The notes under the pieces were generated by a model. That model worked only from the letters and a program-made list of their open reading frames with translations. It was not told the origin of the DNA and did no database searches. Shown one piece after another: positions 23,934 through 32,126 of a DNA stretch of 64,000 nt. The DNA is from CAYMFD01 sp964389475. GTDB taxonomy: Bacteria > Bacteroidota > Bacteroidia > Chitinophagales > Saprospiraceae. A program made the position numbers and the translations under genes. Within the stretch, counting starts at the first letter, position 1. Each line of letters begins with the position of its first letter. The stretch is taken from positions 1 to 64,000 of the forward strand of contig CAYMFD010000003.1 in assembly GCA_964389475.1 (NCBI GenBank), read 5' to 3'.

Positions 23934-24604
23934 TGACTAGAACCCGTCTTGCTGCTCGACAGCTCCTGTATGGCCTATCGTCGTATGCAGAACGATTACG
24001 ACGCCTGGGCTCCTGCCTTATATATCCTTTATCGGGTCGCTATCCATGGCGCCTGAGTGTGGTAGACTACCTCGTTCACGTTACTTTTCTGATGCTCGAC
24101 CTACTCCTGGTGGGAGAGTGGCTCACCGCCCTACAGGTCCTCTTCAAGCCCAGTTGCCGTGGTCTTACTGATCAGGAGGTCGCTATCCTGCGCCGCATCT
24201 ATGGCCCTCGTGCGGCATACGACCTCGTAGTGATCGATAGCGGTGCAGTGGTGTTGACCCGTAAGTATGCCTTCGCCTATGTGAGCTGGCATATGATCAA
24301 CTACTGGCAGCGGCTATCACCTGCCGTACTTGTACATGAATACATGCACGTATGGCAGTATCGGCAGATGGGTTCTGTCTACATCTACGAGGCCCTCAAG
24401 GCACAACGCAGTACTGCAGGCTATAACTATGGCGGCGCAGATGCCCTATATCAATCGATGATGATGGGAGCACAACTATCCGACTTTAACCTAGAGCAGC
24501 AAGCCGAGATTATGGAGGACTGCTATAGACAGCTACAGCACTCAGGTGACGTGACACAGGTGTACAGTTTTTTCAGAGATCAAGTGCAAGAGGATCTGGT
24601 GTAG
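23930..24604 (+). CDS. HExxH protein related to DUF4157/Vgr-type metallopeptidase-like proteins
   Basis: The 224-residue product starts at the ATG overlapping the permease stop. It contains a zinc-protease motif, VLVHEYMHVWQYRQMG (HEYMH near residue 137), followed by a glycine-rich loop (GYNYGGADALY) and FNLEQQAEIMEDCYRQL. This HEYMHVWQ ... NLEQQAEIxED layout resembles DUF4157-like proteins, where the last Glu can be the third ligand. An N-terminal hydrophobic stretch (VTFLMLDLLLVGEWL) may anchor it. Substrate and role are unknown. Translational coupling suggests a link with lipoprotein export, an inference. Confidence 0.7.
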   Translation: MMTRTRLAARQLLYGLSSYAERLRRLGSCLIYPLSGRYPWRLSVVDYLVHVTFLMLDLLLVGEWLTALQVLFKPSCRGLTDQEVAILRRIYGPRAAYDLVVIDSGAVVLTRKYAFAYVSWHMINYWQRLSPAVLVHEYMHVWQYRQMGSVYIYEALKAQRSTAGYNYGGADALYQSMMMGAQLSDFNLEQQAEIMEDCYRQLQHSGDVTQVYSFFRDQVQEDLV

Positions 24605-24606
24605 AG

Positions 24607-24752
24607 GTATTTCGGTTTCGCTTTGCTACACTCAATGACCTAGAAGTTGTGGCTGTCGATTTATCAGGTGATTGAGCGACGCAGGAGTCGAAATCCTGAT
24701 AGCATGTCATTTCGACTACGCTGCTCTGCTCAATGACCTACTATGTTCCTCT
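24607..24752. repeat. Cluster of imperfect inverted repeats (dispersed-repeat type)
   Basis: The string CTCAATGACCTA occurs twice (about 24632 and 24731), each following a TTTCG-rich segment. Between them lies an inverted repeat, ATCAGG...CCTGAT, containing GATTGAGCG and GTCGAAATC. Sequences like TCATTTCGACTACGCT...CTCAATGAC resemble dispersed palindromic elements I associate with Bacteroidota intergenic regions. No ORF is seen. Confidence 0.6.
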
Positions 24753-24792
24753 TGAACCTACTAACCCACTAACACATTAACTACCTAAGAAC

Positions 24793-24823
24793 TTGATGTA
24801 CTAAAGAACCTTATGTATATTTG
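24793..24823 (+). promoter_or_regulatory. Complete promoter TTG-N20-TATATTTG of the PadR gene
   Basis: TTG at 24793-24795, 20 nt, then TATATTTG at 24816-24823; the ATG at 24828 follows only 4 nt after the box. A consensus promoter this close to the start implies a leaderless mRNA. Confidence 0.78.
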
Positions 24824-24827
24824 CGTT

Positions 24828-25157
24828 ATGAATAGCAAACTACTACGTGGTAGCCTAGAGACGATCGTCCTCAAGATGCTATCTGATAATGATGAGCTAT
24901 ACGGCTATGAGATAACACAAAGGGCCAAAGAACTCACGGCCGGTGATGTTGCCATTACGGAGGGGGCCCTCTATCCTATACTCCATAAGCTCGAGGCCAA
25001 AGGCGTCGTGTCTGTAGAGGTACGGTCGATCGGTAATCGTATGCGTAAGTACTACAGCCTCACCGAAAATGGACAGCTAGAGCTATCGCAAAAGCTGGTA
25101 GAGTGGCGGGACTACGTAGCTAGCCTCAACCTCATCCTCCAACCCAAATTGTCGTGA
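24828..25157 (+). CDS. PadR family transcriptional regulator
   Basis: The 109-residue winged-helix repressor starts at the ATG at 24828 (MNSKLLRGSLETIVLKML); an earlier in-frame ATG at 24813 lies inside the promoter and is discarded. PadR features include LYGYEITQRAKELT near 25-38, ITEGALYPILHKLEAKGVV at about 46-64, and RKYYSLTENG near 78. It is likely autoregulatory and controls the two membrane genes behind it, with which it overlaps (TGATG). The effector is unknown. Confidence 0.94.
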   Translation: MNSKLLRGSLETIVLKMLSDNDELYGYEITQRAKELTAGDVAITEGALYPILHKLEAKGVVSVEVRSIGNRMRKYYSLTENGQLELSQKLVEWRDYVASLNLILQPKLS

Positions 25158-26014
25158 TGCGTAGACAACTAACTAGCGATGAGGTGCAATACCTATTCGA
25201 CCTCGTCCGTGATCGAGAAGTCAAGTACATCGACGTGCAGCATGAGCTTGTCGATCACGTCGCCTCAGCTGTGGAGGAGGAGATGGCGTTAAACAATACA
25301 TGGACCTTCGTACAGGCACTCAACGTAGTGCTGGGTCGTTTTCCCATTACAGGATTTGCATACTTTATCCAAGAGAAGGAGAAGGCGATGAAGGCATACT
25401 GGCGCAGCCGTCAATGGGCACACCTTAAGACCTACTTTACCTTTCCCAAGATTATGATGACGCTAGCTACTTTCGCTAGTCTGTGGACGATACTTTTCTG
25501 GGCCCCCATGATCCTGTCGGCCGTACTCTATATAGGTGTGTTTCTTATGAGTACATGGGCCATAGCTGACCACGACAACGATCCGTCATCGAGTAAAAGA
25601 TCATATCTGATATGGGAGCCATTACTTGTAATCGTTCCGGGAGTTATACTGTTGCTTACGGAAGTATCAATGATTTTTCGACTGACTGGGGCATTGATGC
25701 TGCTGCAAGGGTTGATCTTTTTTCTAGTTAGGTTTAGATCGGTCCATGACTTTGATAGCAAGCGTAGTTTACTAGTGTTGTCCTCTTTTTACAGAAGCTT
25801 TTGGATCGCAGGTCCAGTGAGTCTCATAGTGCCTCTTCTAGGTACAGATGGTAAGTGGTTTGATATGATGCAGGGTTCTATGGTGTGCAGCGGTCTGTCC
25901 GCTATCGTCTGTACGATGGTAGTCGTTTACATCCATGCTATGGTGACTCATTTCAAGCCGATGCTTCGACAAGAGCTACAGCAAAAATATCCACACTTAA
26001 GAATCGCCTCATAA
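25157..26014 (+). CDS. Membrane protein with HAAS-like N-terminal domain, paralogue 1
   Basis: The 285-residue protein has a soluble helical N terminus of about 95 residues (LTSDEVQYLFDLVRDREV, YIDVQHELVDHVASAVEEEM, GRFPITGFAYF). Six or so transmembrane helices follow (for example IMMTLATFASLWTILFWAPM). The N-terminal layout, helices with HELVDHxAxAxEEE and a G-F-P-x-x-G-F turn, resembles small cytosolic domains (HAAS/DUF1700-like) that pair with PadR regulators in Firmicutes. It is coupled to the PadR stop codon and followed within 1 nt by its paralogue. It is probably a membrane sensor or PadR-controlled permease-like protein; the function is not known. Confidence 0.8.
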   Translation: MRRQLTSDEVQYLFDLVRDREVKYIDVQHELVDHVASAVEEEMALNNTWTFVQALNVVLGRFPITGFAYFIQEKEKAMKAYWRSRQWAHLKTYFTFPKIMMTLATFASLWTILFWAPMILSAVLYIGVFLMSTWAIADHDNDPSSSKRSYLIWEPLLVIVPGVILLLTEVSMIFRLTGALMLLQGLIFFLVRFRSVHDFDSKRSLLVLSSFYRSFWIAGPVSLIVPLLGTDGKWFDMMQGSMVCSGLSAIVCTMVVVYIHAMVTHFKPMLRQELQQKYPHLRIAS

Positions 26015-26015
26015 T

Positions 26016-26864
26016 ATGCGTAAACAACTCGATACAACTCAGATAGACGCCTTGTTCGACTTCGTACGATCGAAGTACGTACGCTATATAGATGTACAGC
26101 ACGAGCTCGTCGACCACCTAGCTACCGCGATAGAAGAGGAGGTGGCAGATACCGATGTTTCTTTTGAGACGGCCTTAAACACAGTATATGGTCGCTTTCC
26201 GATCACAGGTTTTGCCACTTTCGTAAGTGAGAAGGAGAAGGCTATGAGGCGGTATTGGCGTTTGAGACAGTTCGCCTATCTCAGAACCTACTTTACCTTG
26301 CCTAAGCTGATTATGGCACTGGCGATATTTATGGTTTCGTGGACCATTTTCGGTCTGGATATTACGTGGCTACACGGAGCATTTTATGGAGGTGCCTTGA
26401 TGTGGTCCCTCCTGTCGAGTGCCTCTGTCACACATCGTGGTCATCTGTCGGTACCGATTTCATCCATTTTGCTTTTCATAGGTGGAGTCGTGACCGCCGT
26501 CGTAGGTATGCAGTATCATATGATGATGGGCATAGTTGGTGTGGTGCTAATGTTCTTGGCTGTATGGCTGTTTAAGACTAGAAATACAGGATTCCAGGAG
26601 ACTCAAAAGGTAAAGGACAGGTACTTGGTGTATGCGTCTTTTTATGGGTCGATATGGACTTTTGGGACAAGTCTCCTCATGGGTCCGCTGTATGCTGGTG
26701 ACTTCCGATTTATATCGATGGGTTCAGATTATTTAATAGCTAGACTTCTTCTTGCTGCTGTAGTCACGCTGTCGCTAGTCTTTAGCCATGCCTGCTATAC
26801 AGAGTTTAGGTACATGCTGGATAAAGAGCTAGAGGAGAAGTATCCGCACCTAGAGATTGCCTAG
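26016..26864 (+). CDS. Membrane protein with HAAS-like N-terminal domain, paralogue 2
   Basis: The 282-residue protein is a tandem duplicate of the preceding gene: N-terminal helices (LFDFVRSKYVRYIDVQHELV, DHLATAIEEEV) and GRFPITGFATFVSEKEKAMR are nearly identical, as is the C-terminal EKYPHLEIA. The membrane segments have drifted (GGVVTAVVGMQYHMMMGIVG). The sequence thus retains the cytosolic domain and the closing ELEEKYPHL motif under strong constraint while the membrane core varies, which suggests that the two ends make a shared contact, possibly with PadR. It is the last gene of the operon. Confidence 0.8.
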   Translation: MRKQLDTTQIDALFDFVRSKYVRYIDVQHELVDHLATAIEEEVADTDVSFETALNTVYGRFPITGFATFVSEKEKAMRRYWRLRQFAYLRTYFTLPKLIMALAIFMVSWTIFGLDITWLHGAFYGGALMWSLLSSASVTHRGHLSVPISSILLFIGGVVTAVVGMQYHMMMGIVGVVLMFLAVWLFKTRNTGFQETQKVKDRYLVYASFYGSIWTFGTSLLMGPLYAGDFRFISMGSDYLIARLLLAAVVTLSLVFSHACYTEFRYMLDKELEEKYPHLEIA

Positions 26865-26871
26865 CTGGAGA

Positions 26872-27279
26872 CTAGCTGTCCCAGTCTTCATCCCAGAGAA
26901 ACTCATCCTTAAAGCCTTCTAGCTCGCGGCGTTCTCGCTTGGTAGGACGTCCTGCGCCTCGCTCACGTTGCTCAGGACCGCCCTTACCCACGAACCAGTC
27001 TTTGTATTTATTGAGCTCATCGGCTGGCGTAAGATTCTCGTAGCATGGGGCTGCCAATGTCGCAGATACCCGCTTGTTGAGGAGGTTCTTGACTAGGAAT
27101 GTTAGGTTAAAACCGTCCTTCTTGACCTCTAGCAGCTCCCCACCCTTGAGTAGGTAGGAGGGTTTTAAGTTCTTGCCTTCTATCTTGACCTTGCCCGTCT
27201 TGCAGGCACTCGTAGATAGTGTCCTCGTTTTAAATATACGGACTGACCACAGCCACCTGTCTACTCTTACTTTGTCCAT
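26872..27279 (-). CDS. S4-domain RNA-binding protein (Hsp15/HslR-like)
   Basis: The protein has 135 residues from the ATG at 27279; longer upstream starts would lie inside the PPK2 gene. The N-terminal S4 domain MDKVRVDRWLWSVRIFKTRT (about 1-50) continues ACKTGKVKIEGKNLKPSYLLKGGE, as in Hsp15, which binds 50S subunits carrying stalled nascent chains. The C-terminal tail is highly charged (RERGAGRPTKRERRELEGF). It overlaps the PPK2 stop by 13 bases, so the two are cotranscribed. The 3' end is convergent with the PadR operon. Confidence 0.9.
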   Translation of the reverse strand: MDKVRVDRWLWSVRIFKTRTLSTSACKTGKVKIEGKNLKPSYLLKGGELLEVKKDGFNLTFLVKNLLNKRVSATLAAPCYENLTPADELNKYKDWFVGKGGPEQRERGAGRPTKRERRELEGFKDEFLWDEDWDS

Positions 27280-28022
27280 GTCATCTCCGTGTCGAGTGGT
27301 GGATATTGTGGATCTAGTGCCTCTAGGGTCTCCAAGATTTTTTTGGCTATGAAATAATTGCGATACCAGCGCTGGTCTACTGGTGCTATGATCCATGGCA
27401 CGGCACTACGGTTGATGACGTCTTCGTAAGCCTTACGGTACTTATCCCAGTGCTTTCGCTCCTCCCAGTCACCATCATTGTGCTTCCAGTTTTTATCGGG
27501 CTCCTGCACACGTTCTAGTAGTTTCTCTTCCTGCCGCTCCTTGCTGAGGTGGAGGTAAAACTTGAGTACCGTCGTATTATTATCCCACTGTAGGAGCTGC
27601 TCCCAAGTGTTGATGGCATTTATGCGCTTGGTGACGTGGTCTTCGTCTATCCACCCATGCACTCGCTGTATGAGTACATCCTCGTAGTGTGATCGTATAA
27701 AGACTTGTATATCGCCTTTGGCAGGAGCATGCTTGTGTATCCGCCAGAGGAAATCATGGGCGAATTCCTCCTCGGTAGGCTTCTTAAAGCTGTAGGCCTT
27801 CACACCATTGGGGCTGCAATACTTAAATGCCTCACGGGTGCTACCATCCTTACCGCTACTATCCATCCCTTGCATAACTACGAGGAGGCTGTGCTTCTTC
27901 TCGGCATAGAGTCGCTCCTGTAAGACTTCTATCTTACGAGCGATCTTTTTTGTCTCGTCCTTGATGTCATCTTTGTCGAGGCCTTCAGGGGCTCTGGTGC
28001 TATAGTCGGATAGTTTTATCAT
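27267..28022 (-). CDS. Polyphosphate kinase 2 family protein
   Basis: The 251-residue protein carries the PPK2 signature: Walker A GMDSSGKDG at 52-60, REAFKYCSPNGVKAYSF (lid/Arg region), Walker B FIRSHYEDVLIQRVH at about 108-122, and WNHNDGDW-like KNWKHNDGDWEER near 178. It transfers phosphate between polyphosphate and nucleotides; the subclass (GDP, ADP or AMP acceptor) cannot be fixed from these motifs. It is followed by the S4-domain gene. There is no promoter match upstream, only a weak TACTTTAC. Confidence 0.94.
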   Translation of the reverse strand: MIKLSDYSTRAPEGLDKDDIKDETKKIARKIEVLQERLYAEKKHSLLVVMQGMDSSGKDGSTREAFKYCSPNGVKAYSFKKPTEEEFAHDFLWRIHKHAPAKGDIQVFIRSHYEDVLIQRVHGWIDEDHVTKRINAINTWEQLLQWDNNTTVLKFYLHLSKERQEEKLLERVQEPDKNWKHNDGDWEERKHWDKYRKAYEDVINRSAVPWIIAPVDQRWYRNYFIAKKILETLEALDPQYPPLDTEMTWTK

Positions 28023-28085
28023 CTTACTTCTTTTGGTCGTTTATGCGATCGTAAAGTATCAACTTCTTTGGTAATGAAAGGCATA

Positions 28086-28412
28086 TCAGTCGCCCAATAC
28101 CTTGGTGACTGGGCTGGTGTCTAGCACGATCTTACCACCCGGTATCCGCGGTCTAGCCGGCCTACGTGGGAAGGCTATCGTATCCACAAAGTCTAACCTT
28201 AGCTGCCGGGCTATAGTGCTATCGACATCGCTAAGCACTTCTACGAGGAGGTCTTCCTGGCAGCCAGCCATCTTACGCTGCTGTAGTGCAGCGAGTCGCT
28301 TGTCGATGCCTTCTTCGATTAGTTGGGCTCGAGTCTTGACGACTGGCGCCTCGCTGTTACAAGCAGCCAGTAATAGGATGCTGCTGCAATAGATGAGGTA
28401 ACGTAGCATCAT
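28086..28412 (-). CDS. Small lipoprotein, unknown function
   Basis: The 108-residue lipoprotein has the signal LIYCSSILLLAAC and lipobox LLAAC at about residue 19. The mature part is charged with LIEEGIDKRLAALQQRKMAG followed by an Arg-rich stretch (FPRRPARPRIPGGK). It belongs to the lptB-lipoprotein operon: its start overlaps the end of the preceding lipoprotein gene by 4 bases. No domain is recognised. The pairing with lptB suggests an outer-membrane assembly context, an inference. Confidence 0.75.
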   Translation of the reverse strand: MMLRYLIYCSSILLLAACNSEAPVVKTRAQLIEEGIDKRLAALQQRKMAGCQEDLLVEVLSDVDSTIARQLRLDFVDTIAFPRRPARPRIPGGKIVLDTSPVTKVLGD

Positions 28413-28654
28413 AGCTCGAGCATTTGTGAGATCTCCTGTAGCCGTACTTGCTCGATGCTGTCTCTCAGTGCGGGGTACTCCGTCGCCTTGTAGGCACTAC
28501 ATATGCTATCGAACTTGAGGTTGTATTCTTTCGCCGCTTGCAGGTAGAGACTGTCCACTAGGGTCTGGTCCTCAGCGTCTAGAGAGATGCTGACGGGCGG
28601 CTCGCATGACACGATGCTCATCATAAGCAGGCTAGCTGCGATCAACCGTAACAT
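28409..28654 (-). CDS. Small lipoprotein, unknown function
   Basis: The protein has 81 residues from the ATG at 28654 ([20 protein letters not shown]), with lipobox SIVSC at about residue 17. The mature part is helical and acidic ([35 protein letters not shown]). Its start lies 23 bases inside the end of lptB, and its end overlaps the next lipoprotein, so all are translationally coupled. A longer start at 28678 would add MSSKRKLS and is less likely. No family is recognised. Confidence 0.7.
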   Translation of the reverse strand: MLRLIAASLLMMSIVSCEPPVSISLDAEDQTLVDSLYLQAAKEYNLKFDSICSAYKATEYPALRDSIEQVRLQEISQMLEL

Positions 28655-29387
28655 CGATAATTTTCTTTTTGAGCTCAAACTGCTGTCCTAGATACACCTT
28701 TCTAACCATCTCATCCTCGGCTAGTTCTTCGGCAGTACCAGCTTTGAGTATATCTCCTTCAAACATGAGGTAGGCTCGCTCTATGATAGATAAGGTCTCC
28801 TGCACATTGTGGTCCGTGATGAGTATGCCGATATTCTTGGTCTTTAACTTAGCGACGATGTACTGTATGTCCTCTACGGCGATAGGATCGATACCTGCGA
28901 ACGGCTCGTCGAGAAGGATGAATTTTGGGTCGCTCGCGAGAGCTCTAGCTATCTCGGTACGCCGTCGTTCTCCACCAGAGAGGCTATCTCCTGGGTTTTT
29001 TCGGACCTTTTCGAGGCCAAATTCGTCAATGAGTGACTCTAGCTTATCAGCCTGCTCCTGCTTGCTGAGGGGCATCATCTCTAGGATGGCCTTGATATTA
29101 TCCTCGACGCTGAGTTTTCTAAATACGCTAGGCTCCTGTGGCAGGTAGCCGATGCCCTTTTGTGCTCTGCGATACATAGGTAGGCTGGTGATATCCTCGT
29201 CGTCTAGATACACAGCGCCTTCGTCGGGTTTGACGAAACCGACGGTCATGTAGAATGTCGTTGTCTTACCAGCGCCATTGGGTCCTAGAAGGCCGACTAT
29301 CTCGCCCCTGTTGACCTCGATAGATACCTCCTTGACGACCTTGCGGCGACCATAGATCTTCACTAGTTTTTCTGCCCTTAGTTTCAT
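28632..29387 (-). CDS. lptB: LPS export ABC transporter ATPase LptB
   Basis: The 251-residue ABC ATPase has Walker [11 protein letters not shown] at 35-44, Q-loop [18 protein letters not shown] at about 81-98, signature [15 protein letters not shown] at 136-150, Walker [17 protein letters not shown] at 156-171, and switch His in [10 protein letters not shown]. The [11 protein letters not shown] and [12 protein letters not shown] sequences are diagnostic for LptB, which powers extraction of lipopolysaccharide from the inner membrane with LptFG. It overlaps the Big_5-domain gene upstream by 4 bases and the small lipoprotein gene downstream. Confidence 0.95.
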   Translation of the reverse strand: MKLRAEKLVKIYGRRKVVKEVSIEVNRGEIVGLLGPNGAGKTTTFYMTVGFVKPDEGAVYLDDEDITSLPMYRRAQKGIGYLPQEPSVFRKLSVEDNIKAILEMMPLSKQEQADKLESLIDEFGLEKVRKNPGDSLSGGERRRTEIARALASDPKFILLDEPFAGIDPIAVEDIQYIVAKLKTKNIGILITDHNVQETLSIIERAYLMFEGDILKAGTAEELAEDEMVRKVYLGQQFELKKKIIDVTVDRS

Positions 29388-31057
29388 TTGCGTTCGGGTG
29401 GGTTTATAGGACTGATTCTTCTTACGTCTTCCTCATCTGCGGGTGGAGGTACGGGGGGTTGTGTTAGCCACTTTATGTCGGACTCCAGGGTCCAGTCGGC
29501 TTTTAGTACCTGCAAGGTGATGGTTTTTTCGCTCTCGGCCCTCCTCCTCGGTAGATATTGGCCACCATCTTGTAGGCGATTACGGTTTACATCTCGTATG
29601 AGACGTATGCTGTAAGTCGCTGCCTTGGCCTGACGCCTAGTGATGACGGTATCCTGGTCCATACTTTGGTAGGTAGCGACTACGTTTTTGCCATCTAGTA
29701 AGTTGATAATGTAGTTGGCGGTATCGGCCTTGAGCGAGGAGATATTGAGCTCTAGGGTGCCACTGTTACTGGCGTTGGCTAGGGTGATGGCGATCTCAGT
29801 TGTGTCACGTAGCGTATTGCTATACATATCTGTTACGGCACCGGGCAGCAAGCGTAATATATAGGACTGAGACCGGTCGACCTTGCCTATGCTTATGGCT
29901 AGCTGGCGCTTATCTATACTGTAGGTATATGGTTGTGCTTGGCCAGATGTGTCGACCAGCAATATGCTATCCATGGTGATAGCGTCGAGGACAGTGGTCC
30001 AGTTGATCACTAGCGAGTCTGATGACCGCAGTGGGGTGGCAGCGGTTGGTAGTACGGTCCGCGTGGCTAGTCCTGGCGGAGTGGTCGACCTGCTCCTGCC
30101 TATGCTGGTCGTATCACCGTCCATGAGGACCTGGGTGCCTGCAAGGGTCGTGTCACTAGGGTAGTAGAGGAGTATGGTGTCTAGCTCTTGGTCTTCTATC
30201 ACGAAGGATGGCTTTTGATCAAGCCACACGACGGGCAGGGCCTCCTCGGCTTGATTAAGTAGGAGCTTGGTGACGCCTAGAGTCTTATTGTTGACCTCCA
30301 CGATGGCAGTCGGTATCGCCTCGGTAAAGGACAGTAGTTCGACTTCTAGAGACTGGCGGCTGGTATCTAGTATGATGAGGCTATCGTATGGGGCGATGAC
30401 CTCTCTAGGTACATCGTAGAGGTAGTTGACATTGGCATCTGCGAGGCCAAATAGCTTAAACGTGTCGGCTCGTATATTGCTGATCGTCCAGCGGCCTTCC
30501 TTGTCGGTACGTGCAGCGTAAAAGGGCCGCTCTAGGTAGGGTATGCTATCAGATAGGTCCTCGTAGAGCATGACGAGCATGTCGGCGACGGGCTTGGCAG
30601 TCACTGCATCATTGACCGTACCGCTGACTTTCATACTATCGATATTATCTCCGGTGCTAAAGACAAAACTGTAGTTCTCCAGAGCATTGCCGGCTGTAAA
30701 GTCTACGATCGACTTTCCAAAATTGATGACATAGGTAGCATCAGGCTTGAGCACCTCGTCTTCGTTAAACTTAAAGGTGATACGCTTGCCTCGCTGGTCT
30801 GTCTGCGGTAGGTAGGTGAGCGGTGGTGATACGATGATCTCCTTGAGCGGATTACGCAGCTCTACGAACTCATCAAAGATTAGGGTAATATCGTCTTTGG
30901 TATAGCGAACCTGGTAGTTCGCCGTACTCTTATCGGTCACTACCGTTGGGGGAGTCTCGTCCTCTGGTCCGCCCGTCGGTGAGCCAGTGGTAGCACAGGC
31001 GTATAGTGCCATTGTGCAGGCCACGATATATAGGATGGCATATCTACTGCTGACCAT
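29384..31057 (-). CDS. Lipoprotein with SbsA-type Ig-like domain (Big_5)
   Basis: The 557-residue lipoprotein has signal and lipobox [10 protein letters not shown] (about residue 21) and a [15 protein letters not shown] segment, typical of Bacteroidota Big_5/SbsA Ig proteins. The Ig-like domain at about 40-135 has [20 protein letters not shown] and [15 protein letters not shown] CnaB/carboxypeptidase-like beta domain follows ([37 protein letters not shown]). The remainder is beta-rich. It probably resides on the outer membrane inner leaflet or surface. It is upstream of, and overlaps, lptB, an arrangement I recognise from other Bacteroidota but cannot verify here. Confidence 0.87.
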   Translation of the reverse strand: MVSSRYAILYIVACTMALYACATTGSPTGGPEDETPPTVVTDKSTANYQVRYTKDDITLIFDEFVELRNPLKEIIVSPPLTYLPQTDQRGKRITFKFNEDEVLKPDATYVINFGKSIVDFTAGNALENYSFVFSTGDNIDSMKVSGTVNDAVTAKPVADMLVMLYEDLSDSIPYLERPFYAARTDKEGRWTISNIRADTFKLFGLADANVNYLYDVPREVIAPYDSLIILDTSRQSLEVELLSFTEAIPTAIVEVNNKTLGVTKLLLNQAEEALPVVWLDQKPSFVIEDQELDTILLYYPSDTTLAGTQVLMDGDTTSIGRSRSTTPPGLATRTVLPTAATPLRSSDSLVINWTTVLDAITMDSILLVDTSGQAQPYTYSIDKRQLAISIGKVDRSQSYILRLLPGAVTDMYSNTLRDTTEIAITLANASNSGTLELNISSLKADTANYIINLLDGKNVVATYQSMDQDTVITRRQAKAATYSIRLIRDVNRNRLQDGGQYLPRRRAESEKTITLQVLKADWTLESDIKWLTQPPVPPPADEEDVRRISPINPPERK

Positions 31058-31502
31058 AGGCTCCCATCGCTCTATAATAGATCATGCGCCAGCTATCACC
31101 TGCAGTGTGATATCTCCGCTCCATACTGTAGTTGCCGCTAGCATCAGCTATGACCTCTTGTATCAGTTGGTCGCTGACGATAAAGCTCCGCTCAAATGTG
31201 CCGCCCATATCGTTAAAGGGTTGGTGCAGGACCCATGTCTCGGCTGTCCAGTCGGGCAGGGGTATACTGTCATCTGTGATGCGGCGTAGCGGCCATATGA
31301 TGTGATTGACCTGGTAAGTGCTATCACTTTGAAACTGCTCGTAGAACGCCTTAAAGCTCTCTGGTAGTTGCTCAGAAGTACCTGTTTGTGTGGTAGTCGC
31401 TGGAGTAGACGGCGTAGGCGCTACCACGTGTCTGCGATAGAAAAAATAGGCCAAGAATACAATGGCAAAGACGAGGATGAACTTAAGAATCGGCGACCGC
31501 AT
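31044..31502 (-). CDS. Single-pass membrane protein, unknown function
   Basis: The 152-residue protein has an N-terminal membrane helix (ILKFILVFAIVFLAYFFY). A Pro/Thr-rich linker follows, then a C-terminal domain with FKAFYEQFQSDSTYQVNHII and a WVLHQPFNDM-type strand pair. The DUF4348-like layout (small exported domain ending in [11 protein letters not shown]) is possible but not claimed. It overlaps the phosphopantetheinyl transferase gene by 20 bases upstream and the Big_5 gene by 14 bases downstream, so it is part of one long operon from MarC or Sfp to lptB. Confidence 0.72.
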   Translation of the reverse strand: MRSPILKFILVFAIVFLAYFFYRRHVVAPTPSTPATTTQTGTSEQLPESFKAFYEQFQSDSTYQVNHIIWPLRRITDDSIPLPDWTAETWVLHQPFNDMGGTFERSFIVSDQLIQEVIADASGNYSMERRYHTAGDSWRMIYYRAMGAYGQQ

Positions 31503-32124
31503 ATACGAGTATGTAGTTGTTTATCTGCTGCGCAAAGATATCAAAGGTCTTAGCTTCGTTTCCTCTGCTATATCCACCCTTTGTCTGGCAGCCGTGTGGC
31601 TTATAAACGATGGAATCAGTCCAAATATGTTGTTTAAAATCTAGTTGTCGTTTCCCATAGGCCTTATAGAGGCTCTCTTTGGCTCCCCATAGCACGTGTA
31701 GTACCTCGGTGTGATCGCTAGGCTCGATACGATCTAGCTCTTCGGGGGTGAGAAATCTTTTAGCGATACGTCCTATTTTTTCGACGATGACCTGGATGTC
31801 GATACCCACATCATGCGGGCTAGCGACAACAGCGACCATGGTGCGACTATGACTCATCGATATGTGATAGTCGCTGTCGACTAGGTAGGGCTTGCCGTGA
31901 TCATCCTTTAGGCAGGCACCCCGTACGGCACGTCCTGACATCAGGTGTAGGAGGTACCTACTCGCCATCCACTCGAGCTGTTTACGATCATTGAGCGAGG
32001 CGACCTCTTGTGCTTCGCTAGGATGCAGGTCTAGTCGATCCGCGAAGTACTGGACGGGCTCTGTGATCTCCCACACGCCTAGCTCTCCGCCATCGGCGAG
32101 TTCCTGCTTGAGTAGGATAGGCAT
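31483..32124 (-). CDS. 4'-phosphopantetheinyl transferase (Sfp/AcpT-type)
   Basis: The 213-residue protein transfers phosphopantetheine from CoA to carrier proteins. The PPT motifs are DYHISMSHSRTMVAVVAS (about 93-110), VGIDIQVIVEKIGRIAKRFL (Mg-binding GIDIQ near 117), and LHVLWGAKESLYKAYG (WxxKES near 152-167). Magnesium ligands Asp and Glu appear intact. The N-terminal half is divergent, as usual for this family. It is positioned 2 nt downstream of marC and overlaps the next membrane protein gene. Confidence 0.9.
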   Translation of the reverse strand: MPILLKQELADGGELGVWEITEPVQYFADRLDLHPSEAQEVASLNDRKQLEWMASRYLLHLMSGRAVRGACLKDDHGKPYLVDSDYHISMSHSRTMVAVVASPHDVGIDIQVIVEKIGRIAKRFLTPEELDRIEPSDHTEVLHVLWGAKESLYKAYGKRQLDFKQHIWTDSIVYKPHGCQTKGGYSRGNEAKTFDIFAQQINNYILVYAVADS

Positions 32125-32126
32125 GT

